DNA of 64,000 nucleotides from JBCCOW01 sp039025855 (GCA_039025855.1 JBCCNL010000004.1:62001-126000); one strand, 5' to 3'; numbered from the stretch's first letter, positions 40,976-50,207 are shown. Program-made: numbers and translations. The notes: generated by a model from the sequence alone, not told the origin.

Positions 40976-42031
40976 GTGGATGACTTTTCGGCGTTGACGA
41001 ATCTGGGGCAGGCGAGGCGGCTCCGTGGGCTTGCGTGGCCGGTGCTGGGGGCGTTCGGGCTGCCGGAGCCTGGGGCTGGGGTGAGCCTGCGGCTGATCCA
41101 TCACTGGCAGAACACGACGTTCGTGGTGGAGGTGGCGTCGGAGCGTCGGGCGTACCGTCTGGCGGAGGCTTGGGTGCCGGGGCGGTACTTGCTTCGGGTG
41201 TCTCGGCCGGTGGAGCGGACGTTGGGGCATGTGTCGGCGGAGGTGGCGTGGTTGGCGGCGCTTCGGCGGGACACAGATTTGGTGGTGCCGGAGCCAGTCC
41301 AGACGGTTTCGGGTGAGCCGGCGGTGCTGTTTGGTGAGGGGGCTTGTGTAGGCGGGGGACGCGTGTGGAGCCTGATGCGGTGGGTGCCGGGCCGCATGGT
41401 TCGGAAGGCGAGCCGACGGCTGGTCCATCTGGAACGGGTGGGGCGGACGATGGCGGTGTTGCACGAGCACGCGGCGGGGTGGCGGGGGGCGGCGGGTTTG
41501 GATCGGCCGCCGTGGGGCCCGAGCGGGTTGATGGGGCGTGATGCGTCGCTGGGGATCGAGCCGGACGTGTGGGATGACCTGCCGGCGGACGAGTTGGCGT
41601 TGCATCGGCGTTGTGAGGAGCGGTTGCTTGCGGTGTGCGATGCGTTGGGTCGGGGCGGTGAGGTGTACGGGTTGTTGCACGCGGACCTGCACCTGAGCAA
41701 CGTGGTGTTTGCCGATGGGACGGCCCGACCGATTGATTTCGATGATTGTGGGTGTGGGCACCACGCGTATGACCTCGCGTGCACGCTGCTGGGGTTTGAG
41801 CGGGAGCCGTGGTGGGAGGCGTTCTTACGCGGGTATCGGTCGGTACGGGAGCTGCCGGAGGCGACGCTGTCAGCGGTGGAGGTGTATCTGGCGGTGCGGA
41901 TGACGACGCTGCTGCTGTGGTACCGGTCGAGTGCGCGGAAGAACCCAGTGTTTGCGGAGTTTTTGCCGGGGGCGCGGAAGAGCTTTCTGCCGCGGATTCG
42001 TCGGTGTTTGGGGCTGGATGGATTGGCATGA
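40976..42031 (+). CDS. Phosphotransferase (aminoglycoside/homoserine kinase-like)
   Basis: 351 residues from the GTG at 40976. APH fold: LRLIHHWQNTTFVVEV at the nucleotide site, and the catalytic loop LLHADLHLSNVVF with the metal-binding DFDDCGCGHHAYDLA. This resembles the SrkA/homoserine-kinase II set as much as antibiotic kinases, and nothing indicates resistance. Codons end mainly in G. Divergent from rpmF. Confidence 0.82.
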   Translation: MDDFSALTNLGQARRLRGLAWPVLGAFGLPEPGAGVSLRLIHHWQNTTFVVEVASERRAYRLAEAWVPGRYLLRVSRPVERTLGHVSAEVAWLAALRRDTDLVVPEPVQTVSGEPAVLFGEGACVGGGRVWSLMRWVPGRMVRKASRRLVHLERVGRTMAVLHEHAAGWRGAAGLDRPPWGPSGLMGRDASLGIEPDVWDDLPADELALHRRCEERLLAVCDALGRGGEVYGLLHADLHLSNVVFADGTARPIDFDDCGCGHHAYDLACTLLGFEREPWWEAFLRGYRSVRELPEATLSAVEVYLAVRMTTLLLWYRSSARKNPVFAEFLPGARKSFLPRIRRCLGLDGLA

Positions 42032-42226
42032 CGCATCCGGCTCGCGGCGTGCTCGCTGGCGGTGCTGAGCGGATTCAGGCCCAACGGAAGTGGGTGGTTT
42101 GGGTTAGGTTGGGACGCGGGTAGTTATGCGGCGGGGGCCGTTGTGTGCCGGGCATGGTGTTGGCTTGAGATCGTCCGGGCTTGCGTTTCGATGACAGCCG
42201 GTAGTGGCTACGAGGGTGTATCGATT

Positions 42227-43378
42227 ATGGGCGTCCTGCGGTTGTATCTGGCGTTGTGTGTGGTGGCGGCGCACTCCACGGACGTCTTTCCGTGGTCGAT
42301 GCACATCGGTGCTCAGGCGGTCCAGATCTTCTTCATCATTTCCGGCTTCTACATGCAGATGGTCTACTCGAAGTATGCCACGGCGCGGGAGTTCTACGCC
42401 AGCCGGCTGATCCGGATCATGCTGCCGTATTGGGTGATCCTGCTGGCTGTTTTGGCGCTGAGCCTGGTGTGGGGTCTGCTGAGTTCGTGGTGGGGCGTTC
42501 TGGAGCCCTACCGGGAGGTCTATCCCGAGACCGGGAGCCTGGGGATCATGCTGACGGCCGTGACGAATTTCACGGTGTTCGGGCAGGACTGGGTGATGTT
42601 TTTCAAGCACGAGCACGGGGAATCGCTGCAGTTCACGGCAGCGTTTTGGCGGTCGCCGGGACAGCTTTTCCCTTACTTGATGATTCCGCAGGCGTGGTCG
42701 GTCGGCGTGGAGCTGACGTTTTATCTGTGCGTGCCTATTCTGGCGACGCTGTCGGGCCGACGGCTGGCGGGGGTGATTGTGGGGTCGCTGCTTTTGCGGG
42801 TTCTGTTTTTCGAGACGACGGACTTAACGGATGACCCGTGGAACTACCGGTTTTTTCCGTTCGAGGTGTACACGTTTGGGCTGGGTATGGCGGCCTATCG
42901 ATTGGGGCAGCGGGATGAAGCTCAGCTGGCGCGTTTGGCGAAATGGTTTCCGACGCGCGGGGTTGTGGGCGTTGTGTTTTACGCCGGGTCTGTCCTGCTC
43001 TTGTGCTGGCTGATGGAGTGGCTTTACACGATTGTGCGGCGGGGGCTGGACTACCACTACGCGACGCTGGTGACTTATGTCATCTGGGCGATCTTGATCG
43101 CGTTGGTGTTTCGTCTTGGTAAAGGGCTGCGGTGGGATCGGGCGGTGGGCGAGCTGTCGTATCCGGTGTATCTGTGGCACTACTTCCTGGTGGGTTGCTT
43201 TCGGCAGACCGACCTGGCGCGAGCGGCGAGCGGTGACTGGTTTTGGTTGGGGCCGGCGGTGGCGGTGACGTCGGTGTTGCTGTCGGTGTTGACGGTCCTG
43301 TGCCTGATTGCGCCGTTGGATCGGGTGCGGTACCGCTGGGCGAAACGGTTTGGGGGCGGGGGCGATCGTGAGGCGTGA
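42227..43378 (+). CDS. Acyltransferase 3 family membrane protein
   Basis: 383 residues with about ten membrane segments. Conserved opening LRLYLALCVVAAHSTDVFPW, with the His of the family's active-site block, then FFIISGFYMQMVYSKY and YASRLIRIMLPYWVILL. Members acetylate sugars or peptidoglycan. The ATG at 42227 has GAGGG about 13-17 bases upstream; the ATG at 42191 would add 12 residues. Substrate unknown. Confidence 0.85.
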   Translation: MGVLRLYLALCVVAAHSTDVFPWSMHIGAQAVQIFFIISGFYMQMVYSKYATAREFYASRLIRIMLPYWVILLAVLALSLVWGLLSSWWGVLEPYREVYPETGSLGIMLTAVTNFTVFGQDWVMFFKHEHGESLQFTAAFWRSPGQLFPYLMIPQAWSVGVELTFYLCVPILATLSGRRLAGVIVGSLLLRVLFFETTDLTDDPWNYRFFPFEVYTFGLGMAAYRLGQRDEAQLARLAKWFPTRGVVGVVFYAGSVLLLCWLMEWLYTIVRRGLDYHYATLVTYVIWAILIALVFRLGKGLRWDRAVGELSYPVYLWHYFLVGCFRQTDLARAASGDWFWLGPAVAVTSVLLSVLTVLCLIAPLDRVRYRWAKRFGGGGDREA

Positions 43379-43437
43379 CGGGGTTTGGAGGGGCGGGGCG
43401 CGGGCCGGGCGCGGGCAATGGTGGTATGGGTACCGGT

Positions 43438-44394
43438 ATGAGTGAGTTGTGGATCTGGTTGCCGCTGGGGGCGGCGGTGGCTTACACGGCGGGGGCGGTG
43501 TGCCTGAAGCGACACAGCGAGAAGGGTGGGGCGACGCTGACGGCGCTGCTGTATGTGAACGTGGCGGCGTGGGTGGCGTTCTGGCCGTTGGGGGTGGTGG
43601 CGTGGGTCGGTGGTGACTGGCCGCCAGCGAGCGCGCTGCGAGGCGTGGGTTGGTGGGGGTGGGGCTCGGCGGTGTTGGCGGGGTTGGGTTTTATGGTGGG
43701 TCAGGTGTTTACGCTGCTGGCGGTGCGGTTTGGGGATGTGAGTGTGCAGACGCCGGTGATGGGGGCGAAGGTGGTGGGGGTGGCGGGGCTGGCTGTGGCG
43801 CTGGGGGGGAGCGTGGGGGTGGAGTTGTGGTGGGCGGCGGGGCTGGCGACGGCGGCAGTGGTGATGTTGGGTTGGCCGATGAAGCGTCGGGCCGAGCAGT
43901 CGGCGGGGGGACCGGTCGCGAGCGACCGGGCTAAACGGGTTGGGAGTTGGGGGACTGCGGGGCTGTCGCTGGTGGCGTGTTTGGGTTATGCGGCGGCGGA
44001 CGTGCTGCTGGCGCGGGACGCGGGGGCGGCAGGGGGGCTGGGACAGGAGGCTTATTTGCTGGTGATGATGGCGACGGTGGGTTTGGTGTCGTTGGCGACG
44101 CTGCCGGTGCGGCCGGGGTGGTGGGTGGTGGCCAAGGGGGCGCGGGGGTGGCTGGCGTGGGGCGGGGTGCTGTTTACGGTGCAGTGCTTTTTGATGGGGG
44201 TGGCGTTGGCGTTCGGGGGGGACGCGACGACGACCAACGTGGTGTATTCCACGCGGGGGTTGCTGGCGGTGGTGTTGGTGTGGGGGCTGGGCCGGCGGTT
44301 GGGATTGGGGGAAGCCGGGCACGGGTGGGGGGTGATGACGCGGCGGCTGGTGGGGGCGGGGGTGTTGGTGTTGGCGGTGATACTGGCGGTTTGA
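43438..44394 (+). CDS. EamA/DMT-superfamily transporter
   Basis: 318 residues, about ten membrane segments in two halves (AAVAYTAGAVCLKRHSEKGG, then FTLLAVRFGDVSVQTPVMGA in the first; the second half starts SLVACLGYAAADVLLAR). Drug/metabolite-type exporter pattern. Between the halves, the loop GGPVASDRAKRVGSW contains a REP-like hairpin read in frame. Substrate unknown. Confidence 0.75.
   Translation: MSELWIWLPLGAAVAYTAGAVCLKRHSEKGGATLTALLYVNVAAWVAFWPLGVVAWVGGDWPPASALRGVGWWGWGSAVLAGLGFMVGQVFTLLAVRFGDVSVQTPVMGAKVVGVAGLAVALGGSVGVELWWAAGLATAAVVMLGWPMKRRAEQSAGGPVASDRAKRVGSWGTAGLSLVACLGYAAADVLLARDAGAAGGLGQEAYLLVMMATVGLVSLATLPVRPGWWVVAKGARGWLAWGGVLFTVQCFLMGVALAFGGDATTTNVVYSTRGLLAVVLVWGLGRRLGLGEAGHGWGVMTRRLVGAGVLVLAVILAV
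43912..43935. repeat. REP-like hairpin within the DMT transporter gene
   Basis: CCGGTCGC-GA-GCGACCGG, a perfect 8-bp stem, then GCTAAA. On the other strand the core reads TTTAGC. In-frame within the inter-domain loop. Confidence 0.65.
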
Positions 44395-44404
44395 AAGCGA
44401 GGTG

Positions 44405-44431
44405 GTAGGTCGTAGGTCGTAGGTCGTAGGT
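44405..44431. repeat. Tandem heptamer repeat
   Basis: GTAGGTC repeated three times and a fourth GTAGGTG, right after the transporter stop codon. No function known. Confidence 0.7.
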
Positions 44432-44434
44432 GGC

Positions 44435-44467
44435 AAGCCCACAGAATCCTTCGGCTTCTGTGGGCTT
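44435..44467. terminator. Bidirectional terminator between convergent genes
   Basis: AAGCCCACAGAA and TTCTGTGGGCTT form a perfect 12-bp stem with a 9-base loop, between the transporter (plus) and the uxaE-like gene (minus). Flanking T/A runs are short, so the call rests on position and stem strength. Confidence 0.6.
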
Positions 44468-44471
44468 CGGG

Positions 44472-45767
44472 TTATGAGGGGAGGCCGGCGGTGATGGCGT
44501 CGAGGTGGCGGGTGAAGTGCTCGGCGAGGATGTCGCGGTGGGTGTCGGGGTTGGCGTCGAGGACGCGGGTGACGGCGGGGCCGAGGGTGGGGTCGGTGAG
44601 GACGGAGCCGAAGGTGCAGTGGAGGATCTGTCGGCCGGGTTCGGTGAAGCCTTTGCCGTCGGGGACGGTGTCCCAGGTTTCGAGATAGGTCTGTTCGAGC
44701 TTGAGGTCGTCGGTGATGTCGGCGGCAGGAGCGACGGCGTCGACGGTTGCGGAGACGTGGTAGGTCGCGCGGTCGGTGTCGTAGCGCTCGCGGGAGAAGT
44801 CGATGATCTGGCGGAAGAGCTTTGGCTCGTGTTTGGCGACGACGCGGAGGGCTTCGAGGTAGGAGGTGCCGGCGGTTTTGATGTGGAGGTGGCCGGCGGT
44901 GGCGTCGGCGAGGTGGCCGTACATGGAGAGCTTGTCGGAGCCGGAGTGGAGGGAGAGCTTGTAGGGGTCGGCGTGGGACGAGAGGTGTTTGGCGATGGCG
45001 GCGTGGTCTTTGAGGGACTGGTGGAGGGCGGTGAGGTCGCCCTTGTAGTCGACGCCCTTCTCGAGCTCGCCGATGAAGCGGGGGGCGAGGGAGACGAGGT
45101 TGATGCCGGCCTTGATGAGCTGGTCGGCGATGATGTAGTGCTCGGCGAGCGTGGTGGGCTGGTCGGTCTCGTCGACGGAAATTTCTATTTCGTGGGGCTG
45201 GTTGCGTTTCTCGGCAGCGGCCTTGATGTAGGCGGCCAGTTCGAGGGCGGCGGCGATGGCGGGGCCGTATTTGACGGCTGCGCGTTGGAGGGTGGGCTGG
45301 TCGAAGGTCAGGGTGAGGGTGTCGGAGACCTTGAAGGACTGGTCGAGGTATTGGTCGAGCCAGGGGGCGTGTGGGGCGGCGGCGTATTTGGTGGCGACCT
45401 CTGCGTCGGAGTAGTTGTCGGCCTGTTGGTCGACGTGGTCGGAGGGGTCGATGGTGAAGAAGGTGAAGCCGGCGTCGGCCATGTAGTCGACGTTTTCGGG
45501 GGTCTTGAGGTGGTCGGCATCCGAGCCCCAGGGCTGGGTGTAGCCGGCGGCGGCGAGGGTGTTGGCGGCGGCGGCCATGACCTGGGTGGGGTTGCGGTCG
45601 GTGCGGGCCATCTCGCGGATGGACTGCTGGGCGAAGATGCCGGCGATGGGGCCGCCGGCGGCTTGGTGGGCCTGGAGTGCGGCGAGGTGGCCGGGGGTGG
45701 CGGAGCCGAGGCGGTCGCCGAAGCCGAAGGAGGGGGTGAGGGCGAGAGCGGAAGGGGTGGAGGCCAT
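44472..45767 (-). CDS. uxaE: Tagaturonate epimerase family protein
   Basis: 431 residues of the UxaE family, which converts D-tagaturonate to D-fructuronate in pectin/galacturonate use. Conserved blocks: SFGFGDRLGSATPGHLAAL, IFAQQSIREMART, FTIDPSDHVD, SVDETDQPT, RFIGELEKGVDYKGDL, LSLHSGSDKLSMYGHL and IKTAGTSYLEALRVV. The N-terminal extension typical of longer family members is absent. Other uronate genes (uxaA, uxaB, kdgK) are not adjacent, so the natural substrate here could differ. Confidence 0.82.
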   Translation of the reverse strand: MASTPSALALTPSFGFGDRLGSATPGHLAALQAHQAAGGPIAGIFAQQSIREMARTDRNPTQVMAAAANTLAAAGYTQPWGSDADHLKTPENVDYMADAGFTFFTIDPSDHVDQQADNYSDAEVATKYAAAPHAPWLDQYLDQSFKVSDTLTLTFDQPTLQRAAVKYGPAIAAALELAAYIKAAAEKRNQPHEIEISVDETDQPTTLAEHYIIADQLIKAGINLVSLAPRFIGELEKGVDYKGDLTALHQSLKDHAAIAKHLSSHADPYKLSLHSGSDKLSMYGHLADATAGHLHIKTAGTSYLEALRVVAKHEPKLFRQIIDFSRERYDTDRATYHVSATVDAVAPAADITDDLKLEQTYLETWDTVPDGKGFTEPGRQILHCTFGSVLTDPTLGPAVTRVLDANPDTHRDILAEHFTRHLDAITAGLPS

Positions 45768-45867
45768 AGGGGAACATTACCGCTGGTTGGCGTGGGTCTG
45801 CATGGACGGAATGAGACAGGGATGGACGATCTTGGACAGGGGGGAGGCGGGCGGTGTCCAGCGGAGA

Positions 45868-45893
45868 CCCACGGACAGAGTCCGTGGGCTTCC
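45868..45893. repeat. REP-like hairpin before the hypothetical membrane gene
   Basis: CCCACGGAC-AGA-GTCCGTGGG, a perfect 9-bp stem, then CTTCC. The stem-loop-stem size matches the REP-like family, but the tail differs from CTATT/CTAAA. It could also be a terminator. Confidence 0.45.
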
Positions 45894-45913
45894 GGTTTCT
45901 CTAGGATGCGGGG

Positions 45914-46828
45914 GTGTTTCCGACGATTACGCAGCGGCTGATGATGTTGGTGGGGTTGTTGCTTGTGATCTGGCCGGCGATGTGGGTGGGTGAGTTGGTG
46001 GCGGGGGCGGCGGTGAGCCTGGCGGCGGGGCGGTGGTCGGCGGGGGTGACGCTGGTGGTGATGGTATTGGGGCTGCTCCCGGCGGTGGTGGTGGGGGCGG
46101 TGCTGTCGTCGACGGGGAACGTGTTGTCGGGGGTGTGGCTGGTGGGGGCGGCGGCGGTGGCGATGGGGGTCTCGGGTGGGGTGAGCAGCGTGGGGGCGGC
46201 GGGTGGTGGTGGGATGGATGCGGTGGTGCGTGCGTCGCCGACGTCGGGGACGATGACGTGGCTGGCGTTGGAGTCGGGGGTGTGGGGTTTGGCGGTGGTG
46301 GGGTTGTGGCTGGGGTTGAAGTCGGTGCGCCCAGGGCTTCGGGGCTGGCTGGCGCGGCGGGTGGGTGGGCGTTGGGTGACGCCGAAGCCGGGCGGGAAGC
46401 GGGAGAAGGGTTGGGCGGACGGGCGGGCGTTGGGTGCGGGATTGGTGACGGCGGCGGTGGGTGGTGCGGTGGTGTGGGTGGCGCTTCGGTCGTCGGGTTC
46501 GGGTCAGGTGGTGGCGGCGGGCGTGGTGGGGATGATGGTGGGGGGGTTGGCGGGGCGGTTGGCGCTGCCGGGGGCGCACGCGCTGCTGTCGTTGGTGGCA
46601 CCGGCGGGGTTGGCGATGGTGGGGTTCTGGTTGGCCGGGCAGGGTTTGGTGGGGCTGCGTGAGTCGGAGGTGTTGGGGCTTTGGCATGTGGGGGATTGGG
46701 TGCCGATCGCGCGGGGTTTGCCTTTGGTGCTGGTGGGCAGCGGGTTGGTGGGGGTGACGATGGGTCTTGGCTTGGGGCAGTCGGTGGAGCGGGCGGTGGA
46801 GCGGTCGAAGTCGGGGGGTGAGGTGTGA
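45914..46828 (+). CDS. Hypothetical polytopic membrane protein
   Basis: 304 residues, rich in Gly, Val and Ala, with about eight membrane segments (LMMLVGLLLVIWPAMWVGEL, VVMVLGLLPAVVVGAVLS, LGAGLVTAAVGGAVVWVAL, ALLSLVAPAGLAMVGFWLAG). GTG start at 45914. No family recognised. Codon use is strongly G-ending, like the ClC gene that follows. Precedes the channel by 74 bases, so cotranscription is possible. Confidence 0.6.
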   Translation: MFPTITQRLMMLVGLLLVIWPAMWVGELVAGAAVSLAAGRWSAGVTLVVMVLGLLPAVVVGAVLSSTGNVLSGVWLVGAAAVAMGVSGGVSSVGAAGGGGMDAVVRASPTSGTMTWLALESGVWGLAVVGLWLGLKSVRPGLRGWLARRVGGRWVTPKPGGKREKGWADGRALGAGLVTAAVGGAVVWVALRSSGSGQVVAAGVVGMMVGGLAGRLALPGAHALLSLVAPAGLAMVGFWLAGQGLVGLRESEVLGLWHVGDWVPIARGLPLVLVGSGLVGVTMGLGLGQSVERAVERSKSGGEV

Positions 46829-46857
46829 GGGGTGCTGGCAAGGGGAGGGGTTGGGAG

Positions 46858-46885
46858 CCATCCCGCTGAAGCGGGATGGCCTAAG
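46858..46885. repeat. REP-like hairpin upstream of the ClC gene
   Basis: CCATCCCGC-TGAA-GCGGGATGG, a perfect 9-bp stem with a 4-base loop, followed by CCTAAG, close to the GCTAAA tail of other copies. It lies 18 bases before the ClC start. Confidence 0.6.
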
Positions 46886-46902
46886 GGAGTTAGCATGGCG
46901 GC

Positions 46903-48762
46903 GTGTGGAAGACGTTTGCTGAGAGGATGGCGCGGGTGGCTCGTCGGGTGTGGCCTGGGAAGGGCGAGGGCGCGGGGGTTTCGGAGCGGGAGTGGGTGCT
47001 GATCCCGGTGGCGGCGGTGGTCGGGGTGTTGGCGGGGTTGGGTGCGGCGGGGTTTGAGATCTTGATCGAGTTTGGTCGGAAGGTTTTCTATGCGTGGCTG
47101 CCGGGGGTGTTGGGGGAAGGGATGGGGATGGCGGTAGGGGGGTTGCTGTTGGTGGTGGTGCCTGCGCTTGGGGGGTTGGCAGTCGGGTTGTTGGGAGCGG
47201 CGCTGGGGGGAAGGGGGGCAGGGCACGGGATCCCGAACGTGATCGAGTCGCTCGCGCGGCATGAGGGTCGGCTGTCGGTGCGGGGTGGGATTTACAAGGC
47301 GGGGGCGTCGGCGCTGACGATCGGGTCGGGTGGGTCGGCGGGGGTGGAGGGGCCGATTCTGCAGATCGGTTCGACGCTTGCGTCGATGATCGGGCGGGTG
47401 TTTCGGCTGGGGGCTGCGCACGCGAACACGGTGTTGGGCTGTGGGGCGGCGGCGGCGACGGCGGCGATCTTCAACGCGCCGATCGCGGGGGTGATGTTTG
47501 TGCTGGAGGTGGTGCTGCGGGACTTCACGCTCAAGACGTTCATCCCGATTGTGTTGGCGGCGTTTTTTGGGACGGCGGTGGCGCGTGCGGTGGCGGAGGA
47601 GACGGGGCCGGTGTTTCTGGTGGCGGCGGAGATGCAGGCGTATGAGTTTTCGTTGGCGGAGGTGATGCCGTATGCGGTGCTGGGTTTGGGGTGTGGGGTA
47701 TTGGGGTTGGCGTTTGTGAAGACGCTGCGGGCGGCGGAACGGGGGGCGCGGCGGTTGCCGGTGGCGGGGTGGTTGCGGCCGGCGCTGGGCGGGTTGGGTT
47801 TAGGCGTGTTGGGGCTGGGGTTTGTGACGGTGTTTGGGGCGCCGGTGTCGGGGATGGCGTCGCCGGCGTTTTTCGGGAACGGGTATCCGGTCATTGATGC
47901 GTTGTTGCAGCCGGGGACGTATGTGCCGGAGGGCGTTGGTGGGATGACGCTGACGGCGTGGGCGCTGGGTGCGGTGCTGGGGTGCAAGCTGGTGGGGACG
48001 TGTCTGACGATCGCGTCGGGGGGGTCGGGCGGCGTGTTGGCGCCGAGCTTGTTTTTGGGGGCGTGTCTGGGTGGCGTGCTCGGGATGGGTTTGGAAGCGA
48101 CGGGGTGGTTCCCGGGGATGTCGCCGGCGACGTATGCGTTGGCGGGGATGGCGGGGGTGTTGGCGGCGGTGGCGCACTGTCCGTTGGCGGCGTTGCTTCT
48201 GGTGTTTGAGATCACGCAGGACTACAAGGTGATTCTGCCGATGATGCTGGTGACGATCGCGGCGACGTTCGTGAGTCAGGGGTTGTCGGCGGACTCGATC
48301 TACCGGGCATGGCTAAGGGATCGGGGCGTGCGGTTCGGGCGGTATGCGGATGCGTCGTTGTTGCATCAGCTGCGTGTGGGGCAGGTGGAGTTGGTGGAGT
48401 CGCCGAGTGTGCGTGGGGATGACCCGGCGCAGGTGTTGCTGGATTTGGCGGACAGCTATCCGTTGGAAGACTTTGTGGTCAGTGATGACGTCGGGCGGTA
48501 CGTTGGGATGGTGGTGGGGCAGGATGTGCGGACGACACTACTGGAGCGGGAGGCGGTGCCGTTGATGATCGTGGGTGAGTTGATGCGGACGGGTCTGCCG
48601 ACGGTGACGCGGAGCGAGGCGATGGACAAGGCGCTGGATAAGTTTGCTCACCACGCGGTGACGAGCTTGGCGGTAGTGGATGAGGAAGGTCGGGTGGAAG
48701 GATTGTTGACGCGTGCCGGGTTGATGGGGCGGTATCAGGCGGCGCTTGATGCGGAGGCGTGA
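46903..48762 (+). CDS. ClC-family chloride channel/transporter with CBS domains
   Basis: 619 residues. The ClC filter motifs are visible: GSGGSAGVEGPI (the gating Glu within GVEGP) and IASGGSGGVLAPSLFLG. An inverted-repeat membrane domain of about 420 residues is followed by two CBS modules (DLADSYPLEDFVVSDDVGRY, and GLPTVTRSEAMDKALDKFAHH), which usually sense nucleotides. Whether it is a channel or an exchanger is not decided. GTG start at 46903. G-ending codons. Confidence 0.9.
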   Translation: MWKTFAERMARVARRVWPGKGEGAGVSEREWVLIPVAAVVGVLAGLGAAGFEILIEFGRKVFYAWLPGVLGEGMGMAVGGLLLVVVPALGGLAVGLLGAALGGRGAGHGIPNVIESLARHEGRLSVRGGIYKAGASALTIGSGGSAGVEGPILQIGSTLASMIGRVFRLGAAHANTVLGCGAAAATAAIFNAPIAGVMFVLEVVLRDFTLKTFIPIVLAAFFGTAVARAVAEETGPVFLVAAEMQAYEFSLAEVMPYAVLGLGCGVLGLAFVKTLRAAERGARRLPVAGWLRPALGGLGLGVLGLGFVTVFGAPVSGMASPAFFGNGYPVIDALLQPGTYVPEGVGGMTLTAWALGAVLGCKLVGTCLTIASGGSGGVLAPSLFLGACLGGVLGMGLEATGWFPGMSPATYALAGMAGVLAAVAHCPLAALLLVFEITQDYKVILPMMLVTIAATFVSQGLSADSIYRAWLRDRGVRFGRYADASLLHQLRVGQVELVESPSVRGDDPAQVLLDLADSYPLEDFVVSDDVGRYVGMVVGQDVRTTLLEREAVPLMIVGELMRTGLPTVTRSEAMDKALDKFAHHAVTSLAVVDEEGRVEGLLTRAGLMGRYQAALDAEA

Positions 48763-48771
48763 CGTTGAGCG

Positions 48772-50184
48772 TTACGCGTCGAAGTACATGCAGAACTCGT
48801 AGGGATGCGGGCGCTCGTCGAGCGGGGCGATCTCGGTTTCGCGCTTGTATTTGATCCAGCCGTTGATGACGTCGGGGGTGAAGACGTTGCCCTTGAGGAG
48901 GAAGTCGTGATCGGCTTCGAGGCGGTTGAGGGCGTCGTGGAGGCCGAGGGGGAGGGTGCCGATGGCGTCGAGCTGATCTTGGGGGAGGGATGAGACGTTT
49001 TGGTCGATGGGGTCGCCGGGGTCGAGCTTGCGGGTGATGCCGTCGAGGGCGGCCATGAGGATGGCGGCGAAGGCGAGGTAGGGGTTGGCGGTGGGGTCGG
49101 GGCAGCGGAACTCGAGGCGTTTGGTGTCGGGGCGGGGGTTGTAGACGGGGATGCGGATGGCGGCGGAGCGGTTGCGTGAGGAGTAGGTGGGGTGGACGGG
49201 GGCCTCGTAGCCGGGGACGAGGCGTTTGTAGGAGTTGGTGGTGGGGTTGGTGAAGGCGAGCAGGGCGGGGGCGTGGTGGAGGATGCCGGCGATGGCGTGG
49301 AGGGCGAGGTCGGAGAGCCCGGCGTAGTGTTTGCCGGCGAAGAGGTTGGTGTCGTCTTTCCAGAGGGAGAAGTGGGTGTGCATGCCCGAGCCGTTGTCGC
49401 CGTGGAGGGGTTTGGGCATGAAGGTGGCGGTCTGGCCGTGACGGGCGGCGGTCTGTTTGACGATGTACTTGTAGCGCATCGTCTGGTCGGCCATGGTGAG
49501 CAGGTCCTGGTAGCGGAGGTCGATCTCGCACTGGCCGGCGGTGGCGACTTCGTGGTGGTGGCACTCGACGTCGATGCCCATCGCGGTCATCGCGTGGACC
49601 ATCTCGTTACGGAGGCCCTGGAGCGTGTCGGACGGGGGGCAGGGGAAGTAGCCCTGCTGCGTGCCGAGCTGTCGGCCGAAGTTGTCGGGGCGGTCGCGTC
49701 CGCTCTCCCACTGGCCTTCACGCGAATGGACCTCGTAGACCGCGCGGTTGATGGTCTGCTCGAAGCGGACGTGATCAAAGACGAAGAACTCCAGCTCGGG
49801 GCCGAAGTACGCGGTGTCGGCGATGCCGGAGTCCACGACATACGCCTCGGCCTTGCGAGCAATGGAACGGGGGTCGCGGGAGTAGGTCTTCTTGGTGACC
49901 GGGTCTTTGATGTCGCAGATGATCGAGAGGGTGGGCTCGTCGTAGAACGGGTCGAGCACGGCGGTCTCGGGGACGGGGACGATGAGCATGTCGCTCTCGT
50001 TGATGGCCTGCCAGCCGCGGATGGACGAGCCGTCGAAGCCGAAGCCCTCGTCGAAGCTGGCTTCGGTGAGCTGGGAGGCGGTGTAGGTGCAGTGCTGGAG
50101 GGTGCCGGGGAAGTCGAGGAAGCGGCAGTCGATGAGCCGGACTTTGTTCTGCTGGATGAGCTGGAGGATTTCGGCGGTGCGCAT
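48772..50184 (-). CDS. glnA: Glutamine synthetase type I
   Basis: 470 residues. Makes glutamine from glutamate and ammonia. Marks: FDGSSIRGWQAINESDM, the Glu/His metal site VECHHHEVATAGQCEID, the ATP-site block KPLHGDNGSGMHTHFSLWKD and RRNRSAAIRIPVYNPRP-like RSAAIRIP. The usual adenylylation site (Tyr in NLYDLPPEE) is NVSSLPQDQL here, with no Tyr, so covalent control by adenylylation is unlikely. The stop is 9 bases from the ClC stop (convergent). Confidence 0.94.
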   Translation of the reverse strand: MRTAEILQLIQQNKVRLIDCRFLDFPGTLQHCTYTASQLTEASFDEGFGFDGSSIRGWQAINESDMLIVPVPETAVLDPFYDEPTLSIICDIKDPVTKKTYSRDPRSIARKAEAYVVDSGIADTAYFGPELEFFVFDHVRFEQTINRAVYEVHSREGQWESGRDRPDNFGRQLGTQQGYFPCPPSDTLQGLRNEMVHAMTAMGIDVECHHHEVATAGQCEIDLRYQDLLTMADQTMRYKYIVKQTAARHGQTATFMPKPLHGDNGSGMHTHFSLWKDDTNLFAGKHYAGLSDLALHAIAGILHHAPALLAFTNPTTNSYKRLVPGYEAPVHPTYSSRNRSAAIRIPVYNPRPDTKRLEFRCPDPTANPYLAFAAILMAALDGITRKLDPGDPIDQNVSSLPQDQLDAIGTLPLGLHDALNRLEADHDFLLKGNVFTPDVINGWIKYKRETEIAPLDERPHPYEFCMYFDA

Positions 50185-50207
50185 GGGAAGCTCGGCGAGA
50201 GATGGAT

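Noticed and set aside
43180..45777. 865-residue Arg/Pro/His-rich frame on the minus strand
   Set aside because: Antisense to the DMT gene and out of frame with uxaE; composition is that of a shadow frame.
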